This document shows, in pieces, positions 1 to 7,715 of a stretch of 64,000 nt of DNA (the stretch's first letter is position 1; each line of letters begins with the position of its first letter). The translations under genes were made by a program, and so were the position numbers. Under the pieces are notes generated by a model, which had not been told where the DNA came from, did no database searches, and saw nothing but the letters and a program-made list of their open reading frames with translations. Source of the DNA: Treponema sp. UBA4873 (GTDB taxonomy: Bacteria; Spirochaetota; Spirochaetia; Treponematales; Treponemataceae); assembly GCA_002399405.1 (NCBI GenBank), contig DHDP01000018.1, positions 435,339 through 499,338 of the forward strand, given 5' to 3'.

Positions 1-616
1 CGGGATACTCTTTCATGTCGAAAGAAATCATGTTGAAAGCACGTTTGTTTTTACCGGCGTTCTGCAGAAAACCCGTTTCCGCGGATGACGATTTAAGGCC
101 GTACAGCGCATCTTTTCCGACGGCGTACTGCGAGCCGAAGCAGTCGTCCGAATAGCGGCTTGTCGTAAGCGTGTCGCGGAATTCTTTCTGCATCGATTCA
201 ATCGTCGACGCAGGCGCCTCTCTGTACAGTTTCGGAGAATATTTCCCGTCGGCATCGGAGAAATAGGGGAGCATTTCGCGGTTTATGGCGCTCTGCGGAA
301 CGGCATATCCGCTCTTCTGAACGGCTTTTGAGAATGCCATTTTTTGAATGGTTGCATTGAACGCATAATTAAAAATATAATAGTACGCCTGTGTGTCGAC
401 TTCCTGGCCCTGGTTTTTGAGCATGTCCGCATAGCGGGAAACATAATCAGCAAAATCACTGCCCTGTTCATATCTGATTTCTTTTCCGTCGTATTTTCCG
501 AACGGCGGCAGCTTGTTGTTGCCGCTGCGGCCGAGCATGGCCGGAACAAGAATAAAGACAACTGCTGAAATCAAAAGAATGATGAGCGAACCAATCGTAT
601 AAAAGCTTTTTTTCAT
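1..616 (-). CDS. SurA/PpiD-type membrane-anchored peptidyl-prolyl isomerase, N-terminal part
   Basis: An open frame reads leftward from ATG 616 and leaves the window after about 205 codons, so only the N-terminus is seen. Residues 8-28 are one hydrophobic membrane anchor. The following region is hydrophilic, helical and rich in Tyr, Gln and Lys, like SurA N-terminal (chaperone) domains, including FNATIQKMAFSKAVQKSGY. This suggests a periplasmic folding factor tethered to the inner membrane. The parvulin catalytic domain, if present, lies outside the window. An SD-like AAAAGGG lies 8 nt before the ATG. Family assignment is by pattern and could be wrong in detail. Confidence 0.7.
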   Translation of the reverse strand, partial: MKKSFYTIGSLIILLISAVVFILVPAMLGRSGNNKLPPFGKYDGKEIRYEQGSDFADYVSRYADMLKNQGQEVDTQAYYYIFNYAFNATIQKMAFSKAVQKSGYAVPQSAINREMLPYFSDADGKYSPKLYREAPASTIESMQKEFRDTLTTSRYSDDCFGSQYAVGKDALYGLKSSSAETGFLQNAGKNKRAFNMISFDMKEYP

Positions 617-669
617 ACCGAAGACCCTTTTGTAAACAAAATGTATTCTATTTTATAGAAAAGTAAATA

Positions 670-698
670 ATTTTAGCACTATATAGACCGATTGTCAA
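670..698 (-). promoter_or_regulatory. Sigma70-type promoter of the isomerase gene
   Basis: TTGACA (693-698), 17 bp, TAAAAT (670-675), read on the minus strand. It would give a leader of about 46 nt with an SD, unlike the leaderless units nearby. Confidence 0.6.
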
Positions 699-829
699 TT
701 TAAGCATCGGGCGGTTCAGGGGAACCCCGCTGTACCGGTACAAAAAATGCGGTTCCCCCGAGTAATATACAGTATATTCTGTAAATTTCAAGTTAATTTG
801 GTAAAAATTATAAGAATAACCAATAACTT

Positions 830-930
830 CGACGCTCTGCGTCGAGGTTGTTGGTCTCTAAAGGTATTGCACTCGGGATTTAATACCCTTCATACACCCC
901 TAGTGGGAGGGGGGATGAAACCCTTCGCAC
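830..930 (+). repeat. Dispersed structured ~100-bp repeat, copy 1
   Basis: It matches the reverse complement of 25180-25278. Shared blocks include CTCTAAAGGTATTGCA and TACCCTTCATAC. It opens with a perfect 6-bp hairpin (CGACGC, 3 nt, GCGTCG). A second imperfect hairpin follows, GGGATTTAATACCC facing GATGAAACCC around a C-rich/G-rich core. Loops differ between copies while the first stem is kept, which suggests a folded RNA or DNA element. Confidence 0.75.
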
Positions 931-1031
931 GAATCAATTTATTACAATTTGCTGTAAATTTTACAGTAAAACAGCAATTTCTGATCCGGATACGTTTTAA
1001 CGCCTGATCGTACTTGCTCTTAACGTCTGAT

Positions 1032-1086
1032 GGAGATACGATTACGTACACAGAGGTGTCTGCACTGTGTACGTAATCGTATCTCC
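1032..1086. repeat. Perfect 22-bp inverted repeat
   Basis: Arms 1032-1053 and 1065-1086 are exact reverse complements separated by 11 nt. No T-run follows, so it is not a typical terminator. The arm contains GTACACAG, which recurs in the next hairpin. Confidence 0.9.
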
Positions 1087-1099
1087 ACTGCGCCGCATA

Positions 1100-1154
1100 C
1101 CGGCCTGCACTGTGTACACAGTTGCATCTGTACTACATACACAGTGCGGACCGG
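1100..1154. repeat. Second inverted repeat sharing the GCACTGTGTA core
   Basis: Arms 1100-1116 and 1138-1154 pair over 17 bp with two mismatches. The core GCACTGTGTA overlaps the sequence of the preceding hairpin, so the two form a tandem pair of related palindromes. Confidence 0.75.
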
Positions 1155-1208
1155 ATCAGAGAAATTTGTCGATTTTGATAAATTACTGAAGGGAAAAGAA
1201 ACGCCAGT

Positions 1209-1838
1209 TTATTTTATAACATGAATCCTGTTTGCATCATACCGGTCTTCCTGCTGCTGTGCTGCGGACGGATAACCGACGGGAATGAGCACATACGGTA
1301 CAATATTATCCGGAAGGTTCAGCACAGTACTGACTGTTTTCATCCGGTCGGGAATCGGTGCGATACTCAGAAATACAGTTCCCAGCCCGAGACCTGCCGC
1401 CTCTATCATAATATTTTCCGCGCAGCATGCCATATCGATAAGAGGAAAGTCTGGATACAGCAGTTTGTTTTTATCATAGCAGAGTATGAGTAGCAGCGGA
1501 GCATTCGCTGCAGGAGACGCATAGCGGTCCGCCCTGGAAAGTTTCTCCATAACGTCGTGATTTTCGGTAATATAGAATTCCCACGGCTGTTCGTTGCCCG
1601 CCGACGGAGCCGCCATGGCTGCACGGAGCAGTTTATCGAGTTTTTCCTGTTCAACTTTTTGTGGTGTGAATGAACGTACGCTTGTACGCAGAAATACAGG
1701 GTCTTCCGCTGCCGTTGTCATATTTTTATCAGCCTCCGTTATCTGTTTTTTCCCTGCCGCGACTGCGACCGTAATTCCGCATACTGCTGCAAGAAAAAAT
1801 AGTAAAATACTTATTTTGACGAAAATTGTATTCATCAT
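1209..1838 (-). CDS. Exported nitroreductase-family flavoprotein
   Basis: This 209-residue protein belongs to the FMN-dependent nitroreductase family: RTSVRSFT near residue 50, AAMAAPSAGNEQPWEF, and a late GLGTVFLS segment. These enzymes reduce nitro, quinone or flavin substrates with NAD(P)H. The N-terminus is a signal peptide: Lys, a long hydrophobic stretch, then AVAAG as a possible cleavage site. That is unusual for a family that is normally cytoplasmic. I chose ATG 1838, not an in-frame start 19 codons upstream, because a promoter ends 6 nt before it and the signal peptide begins there. Confidence 0.85.
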   Translation of the reverse strand: MMNTIFVKISILLFFLAAVCGITVAVAAGKKQITEADKNMTTAAEDPVFLRTSVRSFTPQKVEQEKLDKLLRAAMAAPSAGNEQPWEFYITENHDVMEKLSRADRYASPAANAPLLLILCYDKNKLLYPDFPLIDMACCAENIMIEAAGLGLGTVFLSIAPIPDRMKTVSTVLNLPDNIVPYVLIPVGYPSAAQQQEDRYDANRIHVIK

Positions 1839-1844
1839 GTCTGA

Positions 1845-1873
1845 AATATACCGTACAAATGTTGCACATACAA
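1845..1873 (-). promoter_or_regulatory. Leaderless-type promoter of the nitroreductase gene
   Basis: TTGTAT (1868-1873), 17 bp, TATATT (1845-1850), then 6 nt to ATG 1838. Predicted transcription start is at the start codon; no SD is present. Confidence 0.6.
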
Positions 1874-2007
1874 TAACTTTTTCCAAATGGTTCAACCACG
1901 ACGAATCACGGTGTTTAAAAGTTCTCTGAACTGCGCTGTAATGTCGTGTGACGGCTTTCTTTTTTTCTTATTATGGCGGAATGCGGCGGTTTGTTTAAAA
2001 AACAGAA

Positions 2008-2038
2008 ACCCGTCATAATTCTTTATATTATGACGGGT
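2008..2038 (-). terminator. Rho-independent terminator after tRNA-Pro
   Basis: A 12-bp perfect stem (2008-2019 with 2027-2038) and 7-nt loop lie just downstream of tRNA-Pro on the minus strand. They are followed by TTCTG and a run of six T. Confidence 0.8.
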
Positions 2039-2044
2039 AAAAAG

Positions 2045-2117
2045 TCGGGCGACGCGGATTTGAACCGCGGACCTCTTGGTCCCGAACCAAGCGCGCTACC
2101 AGCTGCGCTATTGCCCG
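2045..2117 (-). tRNA. tRNA-Pro (anticodon CGG)
   Basis: Cloverleaf with anticodon loop TTCGGGA between CTTGG and CCAAG, T-arm CGCGG-TTCAAAT-CCGCG and discriminator A. CCA is not encoded. The acceptor stem has one A-C mismatch (position 6-67). Confidence 0.95.
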
Positions 2118-2151
2118 ATTACGAGTGTTTTTTTGAAAAACATACGGTGTG

Positions 2152-2180
2152 AAAAAAATACCCATTCCTGCGAATGGGTA
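2152..2180 (-). terminator. Terminator between tRNA-Asp and tRNA-Pro
   Basis: A 9-bp stem (2159-2167 with 2172-2180), 4-nt loop and seven T on the minus strand lie directly after tRNA-Asp. tRNA-Pro further on would depend on read-through or its own promoter. Confidence 0.8.
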
Positions 2181-2185
2181 GTAGG

Positions 2186-2260
2186 CGGGAGCGACGGGGC
2201 TCGAACCCGTGATCTCCGGCGTGACAGGCCAGCGCGATAAACCAGCTTCGCTACGCCCCC
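2186..2260 (-). tRNA. tRNA-Asp (anticodon GTC)
   Basis: Acceptor GGGGGCG pairs with CGCTCCC, the anticodon loop is CTGTCAC and the T-loop TTCGAGC. Discriminator G is the expected aspartate identity base. CCA is not encoded. Confidence 0.95.
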
Positions 2261-2272
2261 GTGACGTTGTTT

Positions 2273-2301
2273 ACTATATAGAATTTCAGTTCCCGTGTCA
2301 A
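2273..2301 (-). promoter_or_regulatory. Promoter of tRNA-Asp
   Basis: TTGACA (2296-2301), 17 bp, TATAGT (2273-2278), 12 bp before the tRNA 5' end. Confidence 0.7.
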
Positions 2302-2340
2302 GTGTTCTGCTGAATAATGTACGGAAAATGAACGGGGTCT

Positions 2341-2368
2341 TTGAGAAAACGTCTGTCCGTGCTAGAAT
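2341..2368 (+). promoter_or_regulatory. Leaderless-type promoter of the ThrE-like pair
   Basis: TTGAGA (2341-2346), 16 bp, TAGAAT (2363-2368), 6 nt, ATG 2375. No SD. Confidence 0.6.
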
Positions 2369-2374
2369 TGCGGT

Positions 2375-3157
2375 ATGAATCAGATAAGTTCCGATGATAT
2401 ACAGCAGATAGCGGTCGATGCGGGGGCGCTTGTTCTGGAGAACGGCGGCGAGACATACCGTTCCGAAGACACTGTCGTGCACACTGCTCAGTCGCTCGGT
2501 GCGGACGCTCCGTCTTCGTTTGTCACGCCGACTGTCGTTATGGTGTCGTTCCGCGACAACGGCGGAACGCATTATTCCTATTTCAGGCGTATTTACCGGC
2601 GCGGCACCAATCTCCGGAAGCTTGTCATGATTAATAATTTATCGCGGTCGCTCGAACGGCGCTGCCGTATTTCCGACGCACGCATGATTGAACACCGCAT
2701 AGAGCGGATTAACAATACGCCTGATTATCCCGGTGCGGTTGTTGTCGCCGCCGCTGCGCTCAATTCTTTTTTCTTTACGCTCCTTTTCGGCGGTTCGCTG
2801 ACTGATGCGCTCTGCGCGTTCGGGATAGGGGCCGTCCTGCGCCTTATTCTCAAACTTCTCGACAAAAGTACGCTCAACAGTTTCTTTATCTCGCTGCTGT
2901 CGGGGAGCGTCATCTCGATGCTTGCCGACTGTATCGGTCTTACGGCGCTGCCGGTTCACACGTCGGTCGTAATGATCGGCGTGCTCATGCAGGTTGTACC
3001 GGGACTCGCGCTCGTAAATTCCATCCGCGATATTATTGCGGGCGATTTTATGGCGGGCACTGCGCGGCTTATGGACGTGCTCATGACGGCGCTCGGTCTT
3101 TCCGTCGGAAGCGCTGCGGGCATTCTGTTTACAGGCGTTGTGAAGGGGCTTTTATGA
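2375..3157 (+). CDS. ThrE/YjjP-family exporter subunit (DUF1212 half)
   Basis: A 260-residue protein matching the N-terminal half of the ThrE threonine/serine exporter (YjjP in E. coli). A soluble region carries LVLENGGETYRSEDTV and a conserved SFVTPTVVMVS segment. About five membrane helices follow after residue 120. It acts with the next gene product as an inner-membrane exporter of amino or dicarboxylic acids; substrate cannot be read from sequence. Its stop overlaps the partner's start by 4 bp (ATGA), showing translational coupling. Confidence 0.85.
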   Translation: MNQISSDDIQQIAVDAGALVLENGGETYRSEDTVVHTAQSLGADAPSSFVTPTVVMVSFRDNGGTHYSYFRRIYRRGTNLRKLVMINNLSRSLERRCRISDARMIEHRIERINNTPDYPGAVVVAAAALNSFFFTLLFGGSLTDALCAFGIGAVLRLILKLLDKSTLNSFFISLLSGSVISMLADCIGLTALPVHTSVVMIGVLMQVVPGLALVNSIRDIIAGDFMAGTARLMDVLMTALGLSVGSAAGILFTGVVKGLL

Positions 3158-3675
3158 CGCTGATACAGCTGCTTGAAGCCGGCTGCTGGAGTTTCGGCGC
3201 GTCGGCGTGCTGCGCGGTTTATTTCAACGCGGAAAAAAAAGATATAGTTTTCGGTGCCGTTCTCGGATCGATCGGATGGGTCGTCTTTGCGGCTTTCAAG
3301 GCGGGAGGCGGAGCGGAAGCGTTCGGTTATTTTGCGGGCGCGTTTGCAGCGGCCGGAGCCGCGGAATTTCTTGCGGTGGTGATGCGCCGCCCCGCGACGG
3401 TGTATCTTGTGCCCGGCATAATTCCGCTTGTTCCCGGGGGCGGTATTTTCTATATGATGCGTGCCGCTGTGAGGGGGGAATTTCCCGAGGCGCTGTCTGC
3501 CGGATACGGCGCGCTGGCGGCGGCCGTCGCCATGGCTCTCGGCATTGCAATCGCTTCGTCGACTGCGCGCATTATAACGCTGGCCGTGAAGGGAAAATTC
3601 CGAAACGGGAAACGGGCGGCGAAGCACACGGTGTATTTTCCTGAAGACGTCGACAATCAGGGCCACCCCGGTTAA
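3154..3675 (+). CDS. ThrE/YjjB-family exporter subunit (DUF3815 half)
   Basis: This 173-residue, four- to five-helix membrane protein corresponds to the C-terminal half of ThrE (YjjB). It contains VYLVPGIIPLVPGGG, the most recognisable motif of this half. In some bacteria the two halves are one protein; here they are adjacent overlapping genes, as in E. coli yjjPB. It presumably forms one transporter with the upstream product. The role (serine/threonine or succinate export) is inferred from the family only. Confidence 0.85.
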   Translation: MTLIQLLEAGCWSFGASACCAVYFNAEKKDIVFGAVLGSIGWVVFAAFKAGGGAEAFGYFAGAFAAAGAAEFLAVVMRRPATVYLVPGIIPLVPGGGIFYMMRAAVRGEFPEALSAGYGALAAAVAMALGIAIASSTARIITLAVKGKFRNGKRAAKHTVYFPEDVDNQGHPG

Positions 3676-3728
3676 AATATCACAATATAATCAGTGTGAC
3701 CCCGGATTTTGGGGAAGCCACATTTTGT

Positions 3729-3756
3729 TTGCAAAATCGGTAACAGGGAGTATAAT
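3729..3756 (+). promoter_or_regulatory. Leaderless-type promoter of the GGDEF gene
   Basis: TTGCAA (3729-3734), 16 bp, consensus TATAAT (3751-3756), 6 nt, ATG 3763. Confidence 0.65.
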
Positions 3757-3762
3757 AATGAC

Positions 3763-5730
3763 ATGTCACGAAAGCGTTTCAGACTTGGTCTTGTAATTGA
3801 TGATTTTGAGGCTGATTATGAGTGTGAACTTGCGGGTGAGGTATCTGAATTCTGCAGTGCTCATGACTGCTCTTTAAGCATATACGAAATAGGATCAATA
3901 GAATGCTCCTCCGACGAATACGGTTATCAGAAACGCGCGGCCGCATCGCTTATAAATACGAAAAATCTTGACGGCCTCATCTTTCACTCGTCCGTACAGT
4001 CGAACAGCGTCACAGAGGAAAAACTTTTCGAATACGTGCAGTCGTTCCTGCCGCTGCGGGTCGTAAGCCTCGGAGTTGATGTACCGGAAATTCCGAGCAT
4101 CGTGATCGACAACGAAACCGGCATGCGCGGCATCATCATTCATCTTATAGAGAAACACAGCTGCCGGAAATTTCTTCTGCTCGGCGTAAACGGAAAATCG
4201 GAAGAAGCTGCTGTCCGCATGGAAGCGGCGAGGAATACCTTTAAGGAAAAAGAAATTCAGTTCAGCGACGACGATATTGTTTTCGGTAATTTTTCGTATA
4301 TCGAAGCGCTGCAGAATCTTGAAAAATTCTGGAGCATTCACAAGTCGTTCGATTACGACGCGATCGTTTCGACGAACGACGAAATGGCGTTCGCCGCACT
4401 CGATTTCTGCCATAATCATCACATTTCGGAAGAGCAGGTAAAGATTACCGGATTCGACGACATACGCCGCTGCTCGTTTTCCGCGCCTACGCTTACGACT
4501 GTAACCCAGCACATCGGAAGGCAGGGACGGACGGCGGCAAAAACGTTGTACAATTTATTGCAGGGGAAAGACGTGCCGCATCTTCAGGTAATACCTGCGG
4601 AACCCCGTTTCAGACAGAGCTGCGGCTGTGTCATGAGCGGAGATCTGCAGACGAATGCCGTCATGGAAAACGGAAAGAGAATATCCTGTTCGGAACTGAG
4701 CCGCAATTACAGTGCGTCGGAGTGGTACGTCAAGAAGAATCAGCTCACGAGAATAATCAGGTATCAGAACGAGATGCAGGTATCAGTCACGCTGGAAGAA
4801 CTTCGCACCAGGCTCAACAGCGACGTTCAGATTTTCGATATGAGCGGTTTTGCGGTATGCCTGTATAAAGAGCCCGTCGTGATGGAAAAACCCGAATATT
4901 TTCCGCTGCCTGAAAAAGCGTACGTTTTTTCCGCTTTCGATAAAGTTTCGGGCAGGGAAATTACCGGCGGATACCGCGGTCTCGAGTTCAATCCGCACAA
5001 CAGAATTCTGCCGGAAGGTGTGCTCGACGACACTGCCGGTCCGCTTTGTATTCTGGCGTTGTATCACGGAAGAATGCAGTACGGATATATCGTATACCGG
5101 GCAGGAAGTCTTGATATGGCGCTTTATGAAATTCTGTGCATGCTCGTTTTTACCGCCGTCGACAGCGCGTATCATCATACGCTTGACGAACAGGAGAAGG
5201 CCTGTCTGTGTGAAGAGAACAGGATGCTCGGCAGTATATCTCAGATTGACGAGCTGACGGAGCTGCTGAACAGACGCGGATTTATGTCGGTCGGAAAAAA
5301 AGCTGTTGAGGTTGCGGTGAAAACGAAAAAATACGGCGCCGTTATTTTCTGCGATATGGACGATCTTAAAAAAATAAACGATACGTACGGACATCAGGCA
5401 GGAGATGAAGCGATTAAAGGCTGCGGTGAGGTGCTCTGCGCAGTTTTCCGCACAAGCGATATTATCGGACGGATAGGCGGCGATGAATTTGCAGTTTTTG
5501 CGGCGGGACTGAATCCTGCAATGTACGACCGTATGACGAAAAAAATCGGGGATGAGTGTGCGCTGTGGAATAAAACGAAAGACAAGCCGTTTACGCTTTC
5601 CCTGAGCGCCGGATATGCGCCTGTGACTGCGGACTGCACCGATCTTTCTTCCCTGCTGCGGACTGCCGATTCCGGGCTGTACAGGGAGAAGCGCCGCAAG
5701 AAAGCGGGGAAAACCGGGAAAATGCAATAA
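3763..5730 (+). CDS. Diguanylate cyclase with LacI-type ligand-binding sensor domain
   Basis: A 655-residue protein. Residues ~5-285 resemble the sugar-binding core of LacI/GalR repressors (type I periplasmic-binding fold), e.g. AIVSTNDEMAFAALDF and KITGFDD. There is no helix-turn-helix and no signal peptide, so the sensor should be cytoplasmic. A middle region (~310-480) is unassigned. The C-terminal GGDEF domain has an intact RIGGDEF active site near residue 572 and an RTSD inhibitory I-site five residues upstream. It probably makes cyclic di-GMP in response to a small molecule, perhaps a sugar. I chose ATG 3763 because a consensus promoter ends 6 nt before it; an in-frame start 18 codons upstream would overlap that promoter. 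Confidence 0.85.
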   Translation: MSRKRFRLGLVIDDFEADYECELAGEVSEFCSAHDCSLSIYEIGSIECSSDEYGYQKRAAASLINTKNLDGLIFHSSVQSNSVTEEKLFEYVQSFLPLRVVSLGVDVPEIPSIVIDNETGMRGIIIHLIEKHSCRKFLLLGVNGKSEEAAVRMEAARNTFKEKEIQFSDDDIVFGNFSYIEALQNLEKFWSIHKSFDYDAIVSTNDEMAFAALDFCHNHHISEEQVKITGFDDIRRCSFSAPTLTTVTQHIGRQGRTAAKTLYNLLQGKDVPHLQVIPAEPRFRQSCGCVMSGDLQTNAVMENGKRISCSELSRNYSASEWYVKKNQLTRIIRYQNEMQVSVTLEELRTRLNSDVQIFDMSGFAVCLYKEPVVMEKPEYFPLPEKAYVFSAFDKVSGREITGGYRGLEFNPHNRILPEGVLDDTAGPLCILALYHGRMQYGYIVYRAGSLDMALYEILCMLVFTAVDSAYHHTLDEQEKACLCEENRMLGSISQIDELTELLNRRGFMSVGKKAVEVAVKTKKYGAVIFCDMDDLKKINDTYGHQAGDEAIKGCGEVLCAVFRTSDIIGRIGGDEFAVFAAGLNPAMYDRMTKKIGDECALWNKTKDKPFTLSLSAGYAPVTADCTDLSSLLRTADSGLYREKRRKKAGKTGKMQ

Positions 5731-5759
5731 TTTACTAATAATTTTTTTTCCTGTATAGT
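5731..5759 (+). promoter_or_regulatory. Leaderless-type promoter of the RNase II-family gene
   Basis: TATAGT (5754-5759) ends 6 nt before ATG 5766. The -35 is weak (TTTACT at 5731-5736, 17 bp). Confidence 0.45.
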
Positions 5760-5765
5760 GTCCGT

Positions 5766-7670
5766 ATGATTCAAAAGAATGCTGTTGTTCTCTATAAAAA
5801 TCAGTGTGCTGTCGTAACCGATATCGACGGCGACAAATATGTCATTCAGTATTGTTCCGCGCCTGCGACTCCGACGGGAAAGAAAGCGCAGTACGCTTCG
5901 CTGAAAGTCCGCGAAAAGGATATAACGCTGCTTCACAAGGGGCCGTCCGCTCAGCTTGATGCTCTGCTGTCGTTCGACGATGCGTCTTTGCCGCAGCAGA
6001 TTGCGGAAGTGTATGAACTGCTTCGCTCCGATGAAAGCACCGCGTCCGCATCGATTACGCTCGGCGACATTGCGGAGCTTATGCGCGGCTCGTTCAAAAC
6101 GGAAGAATGCTTTGCGTTGTACAAAGCGCTTTCGTCGTGCATGGAGTTTTCACCGGACGACGCCGCGCTCAAATCAGGCGGGATCGCGTTCGTTCCCCGT
6201 TCGGAAGACGAGATTGCCTCGCTCAGACAGAAGGCCGACGAAAAGGAACATGCCGGAGAAATCCGCGATGCGTTCATCAGGCGGCTCAGGCAGCGCGCTC
6301 TCGAACTTCCCGGCGACGCGAAATTTATGGTGGAAGTCGAGGCTGTTGCGCTCGGCAGAACCGACAAGTCCAAAGTGATGACCGACGCGGGTATTGCGCA
6401 GACTCCGGAAAAGGCGCACAAGCTGCTGCTCGACACGGGTATTTGGACAATACTGCGCAATCCGTATCCGACTCGGTACGGTCTTACGATGGTGTCGGCC
6501 TCGGAGGGACTTCAGTCGCCGCCGGAAGAGGAACGTCTCAGAGTTGAGGGAACTGCGTACGCGATAGACAACGCGTGGTCAGCCGACCCCGACGATGCGG
6601 TCGCGTGGGACGGTACGTACCTGTGGGTGCATATTGCCGATCCCGCCTCGACTGTCATGCCGGACAGCTCAATCGACAAAACTGCGCGAGAACGCGGGAC
6701 GACGCTGTATCTTCCCGAGGGAACGAGCCGCATGCTTGCCGAGACTTCTCTTGCTGATTATGCGCTCGGTCTCAACGAGATAAGCAGGGCTCTTTCGTTC
6801 AGAATACAGTTCGACGAAAAAGGGGCCGTTGCGGACTGCTCGGTGTTCAAGACGACAGTCGACGTGAAGCGTCTTACGTACGAAAAAGCGACGGAGCTTA
6901 AAGATACGCCGGAACTCAGTCCGCTGTTCGATATTGCGAAGCGCAATTTCGAGCGCAGGGCGAAAGCCGGCGCGAAGACGATCAATCTGCCGGAAGTGCA
7001 CATTACTGTCGATCAGGAAACAAAGCGGGTGAACATCGAGCCGGAAGTGCATTACGAAGCCTCCGATATGGTCTGCGAGATGATGCTGCTCGCCGGAGAG
7101 GGTGCCGCGCGATTCGCATTCAGAAACCATATTCCGTTCCCGTACGTAAGTCAGGAGCCTCCCGAGATTCCCGCCGGCATTCCCGACGGGCTCGCGGGCG
7201 AATTCCGTATGCTCCGCTGCATGCACAAACGCAGCGTCGGCATTGTACCTGCTCCTCATGCGGCAATAGGCGTTGCGATGTACAGTCAGGTCACGAGTCC
7301 TCTGCGCCGGTACAGCGATCTTGTCGCCCACGAGCAGCTGCGTGCGTTCATTGCCGGCGGCCCGCTCATAGACAAGGACGCGATGCTTGAGCGCATAAGC
7401 GAGGGCGATGCCGCGTCGGTCGCCGCTAAAAAGGCGTCTCGATACAGTGAGACTCACTGGAAGCTCGTGTATCTGCTGCAGCATCCCGACTGGACGGGCG
7501 AAGCAGTCTGCGTTGACCGGAGGGACAGGCAGATTCAGCTGTATATTCCGTCGCTCGACATGCAGACGTACATCATCCCGAAAAAAATGCCCGAACTCAA
7601 CGAAACGATGACTGTAAAAGCCTCCGATATCGACATACCGACTCAGAATGTTGTTTTTATACAGTCCTGA
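5766..7670 (+). CDS. RNase II/R-family exoribonuclease
   Basis: A 634-residue RNB-domain protein for 3'-5' degradation of RNA. The catalytic signature is present with all four metal-binding aspartates (AIDN...SADPDDAV, then WVHIADPAST). The later YSQVTSPLRRYSDLVAHEQL matches the conserved RNB C-terminal block. The length fits RNase II better than RNase R. The N-terminus does not look like a classical cold-shock domain, and the C-terminus after residue ~575 is a short beta-rich tail in the S1 position. No SD is visible; the promoter placement suggests a leaderless transcript. Confidence 0.9.
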   Translation: MIQKNAVVLYKNQCAVVTDIDGDKYVIQYCSAPATPTGKKAQYASLKVREKDITLLHKGPSAQLDALLSFDDASLPQQIAEVYELLRSDESTASASITLGDIAELMRGSFKTEECFALYKALSSCMEFSPDDAALKSGGIAFVPRSEDEIASLRQKADEKEHAGEIRDAFIRRLRQRALELPGDAKFMVEVEAVALGRTDKSKVMTDAGIAQTPEKAHKLLLDTGIWTILRNPYPTRYGLTMVSASEGLQSPPEEERLRVEGTAYAIDNAWSADPDDAVAWDGTYLWVHIADPASTVMPDSSIDKTARERGTTLYLPEGTSRMLAETSLADYALGLNEISRALSFRIQFDEKGAVADCSVFKTTVDVKRLTYEKATELKDTPELSPLFDIAKRNFERRAKAGAKTINLPEVHITVDQETKRVNIEPEVHYEASDMVCEMMLLAGEGAARFAFRNHIPFPYVSQEPPEIPAGIPDGLAGEFRMLRCMHKRSVGIVPAPHAAIGVAMYSQVTSPLRRYSDLVAHEQLRAFIAGGPLIDKDAMLERISEGDAASVAAKKASRYSETHWKLVYLLQHPDWTGEAVCVDRRDRQIQLYIPSLDMQTYIIPKKMPELNETMTVKASDIDIPTQNVVFIQS

Positions 7671-7680
7671 CGCGACGTTC

Positions 7681-7709
7681 TTGCATATTTATGCGTTAAT
7701 TGGTATCTT
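7681..7709 (+). promoter_or_regulatory. Leaderless-type promoter of aspartate kinase
   Basis: TTGCAT (7681-7686), 17 bp, TATCTT (7704-7709), 6 nt, ATG 7716. There is no room for a lysine riboswitch between the previous gene and this promoter. Confidence 0.6.
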
Positions 7710-7715
7710 GTTTCC

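Larger units (their letters stand above)
699..1208. other. Long intergenic tract with repeats and hairpins, no supported gene
   Basis: No frame here has protein-like composition or a start signal. The tract contains a dispersed structured repeat (830-930) and two adjacent inverted repeats (1032-1154), listed separately. Nothing else was recognised. Confidence 0.6.

Noticed and set aside
830..1154. CRISPR array or insertion sequence
   Set aside because: The repeats are not regularly spaced and there is no transposase or cas gene in the window.
699..1208. Small genes in the intergenic tract (frames at 747-1007 and 1030-1224)
   Set aside because: They run through the repeat and the palindromes, lack an SD or promoter, and show no domain.
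7671..7715. Lysine riboswitch before aspartate kinase
   Set aside because: Only 45 bp separate the genes and they are filled by the promoter; no room for an aptamer.
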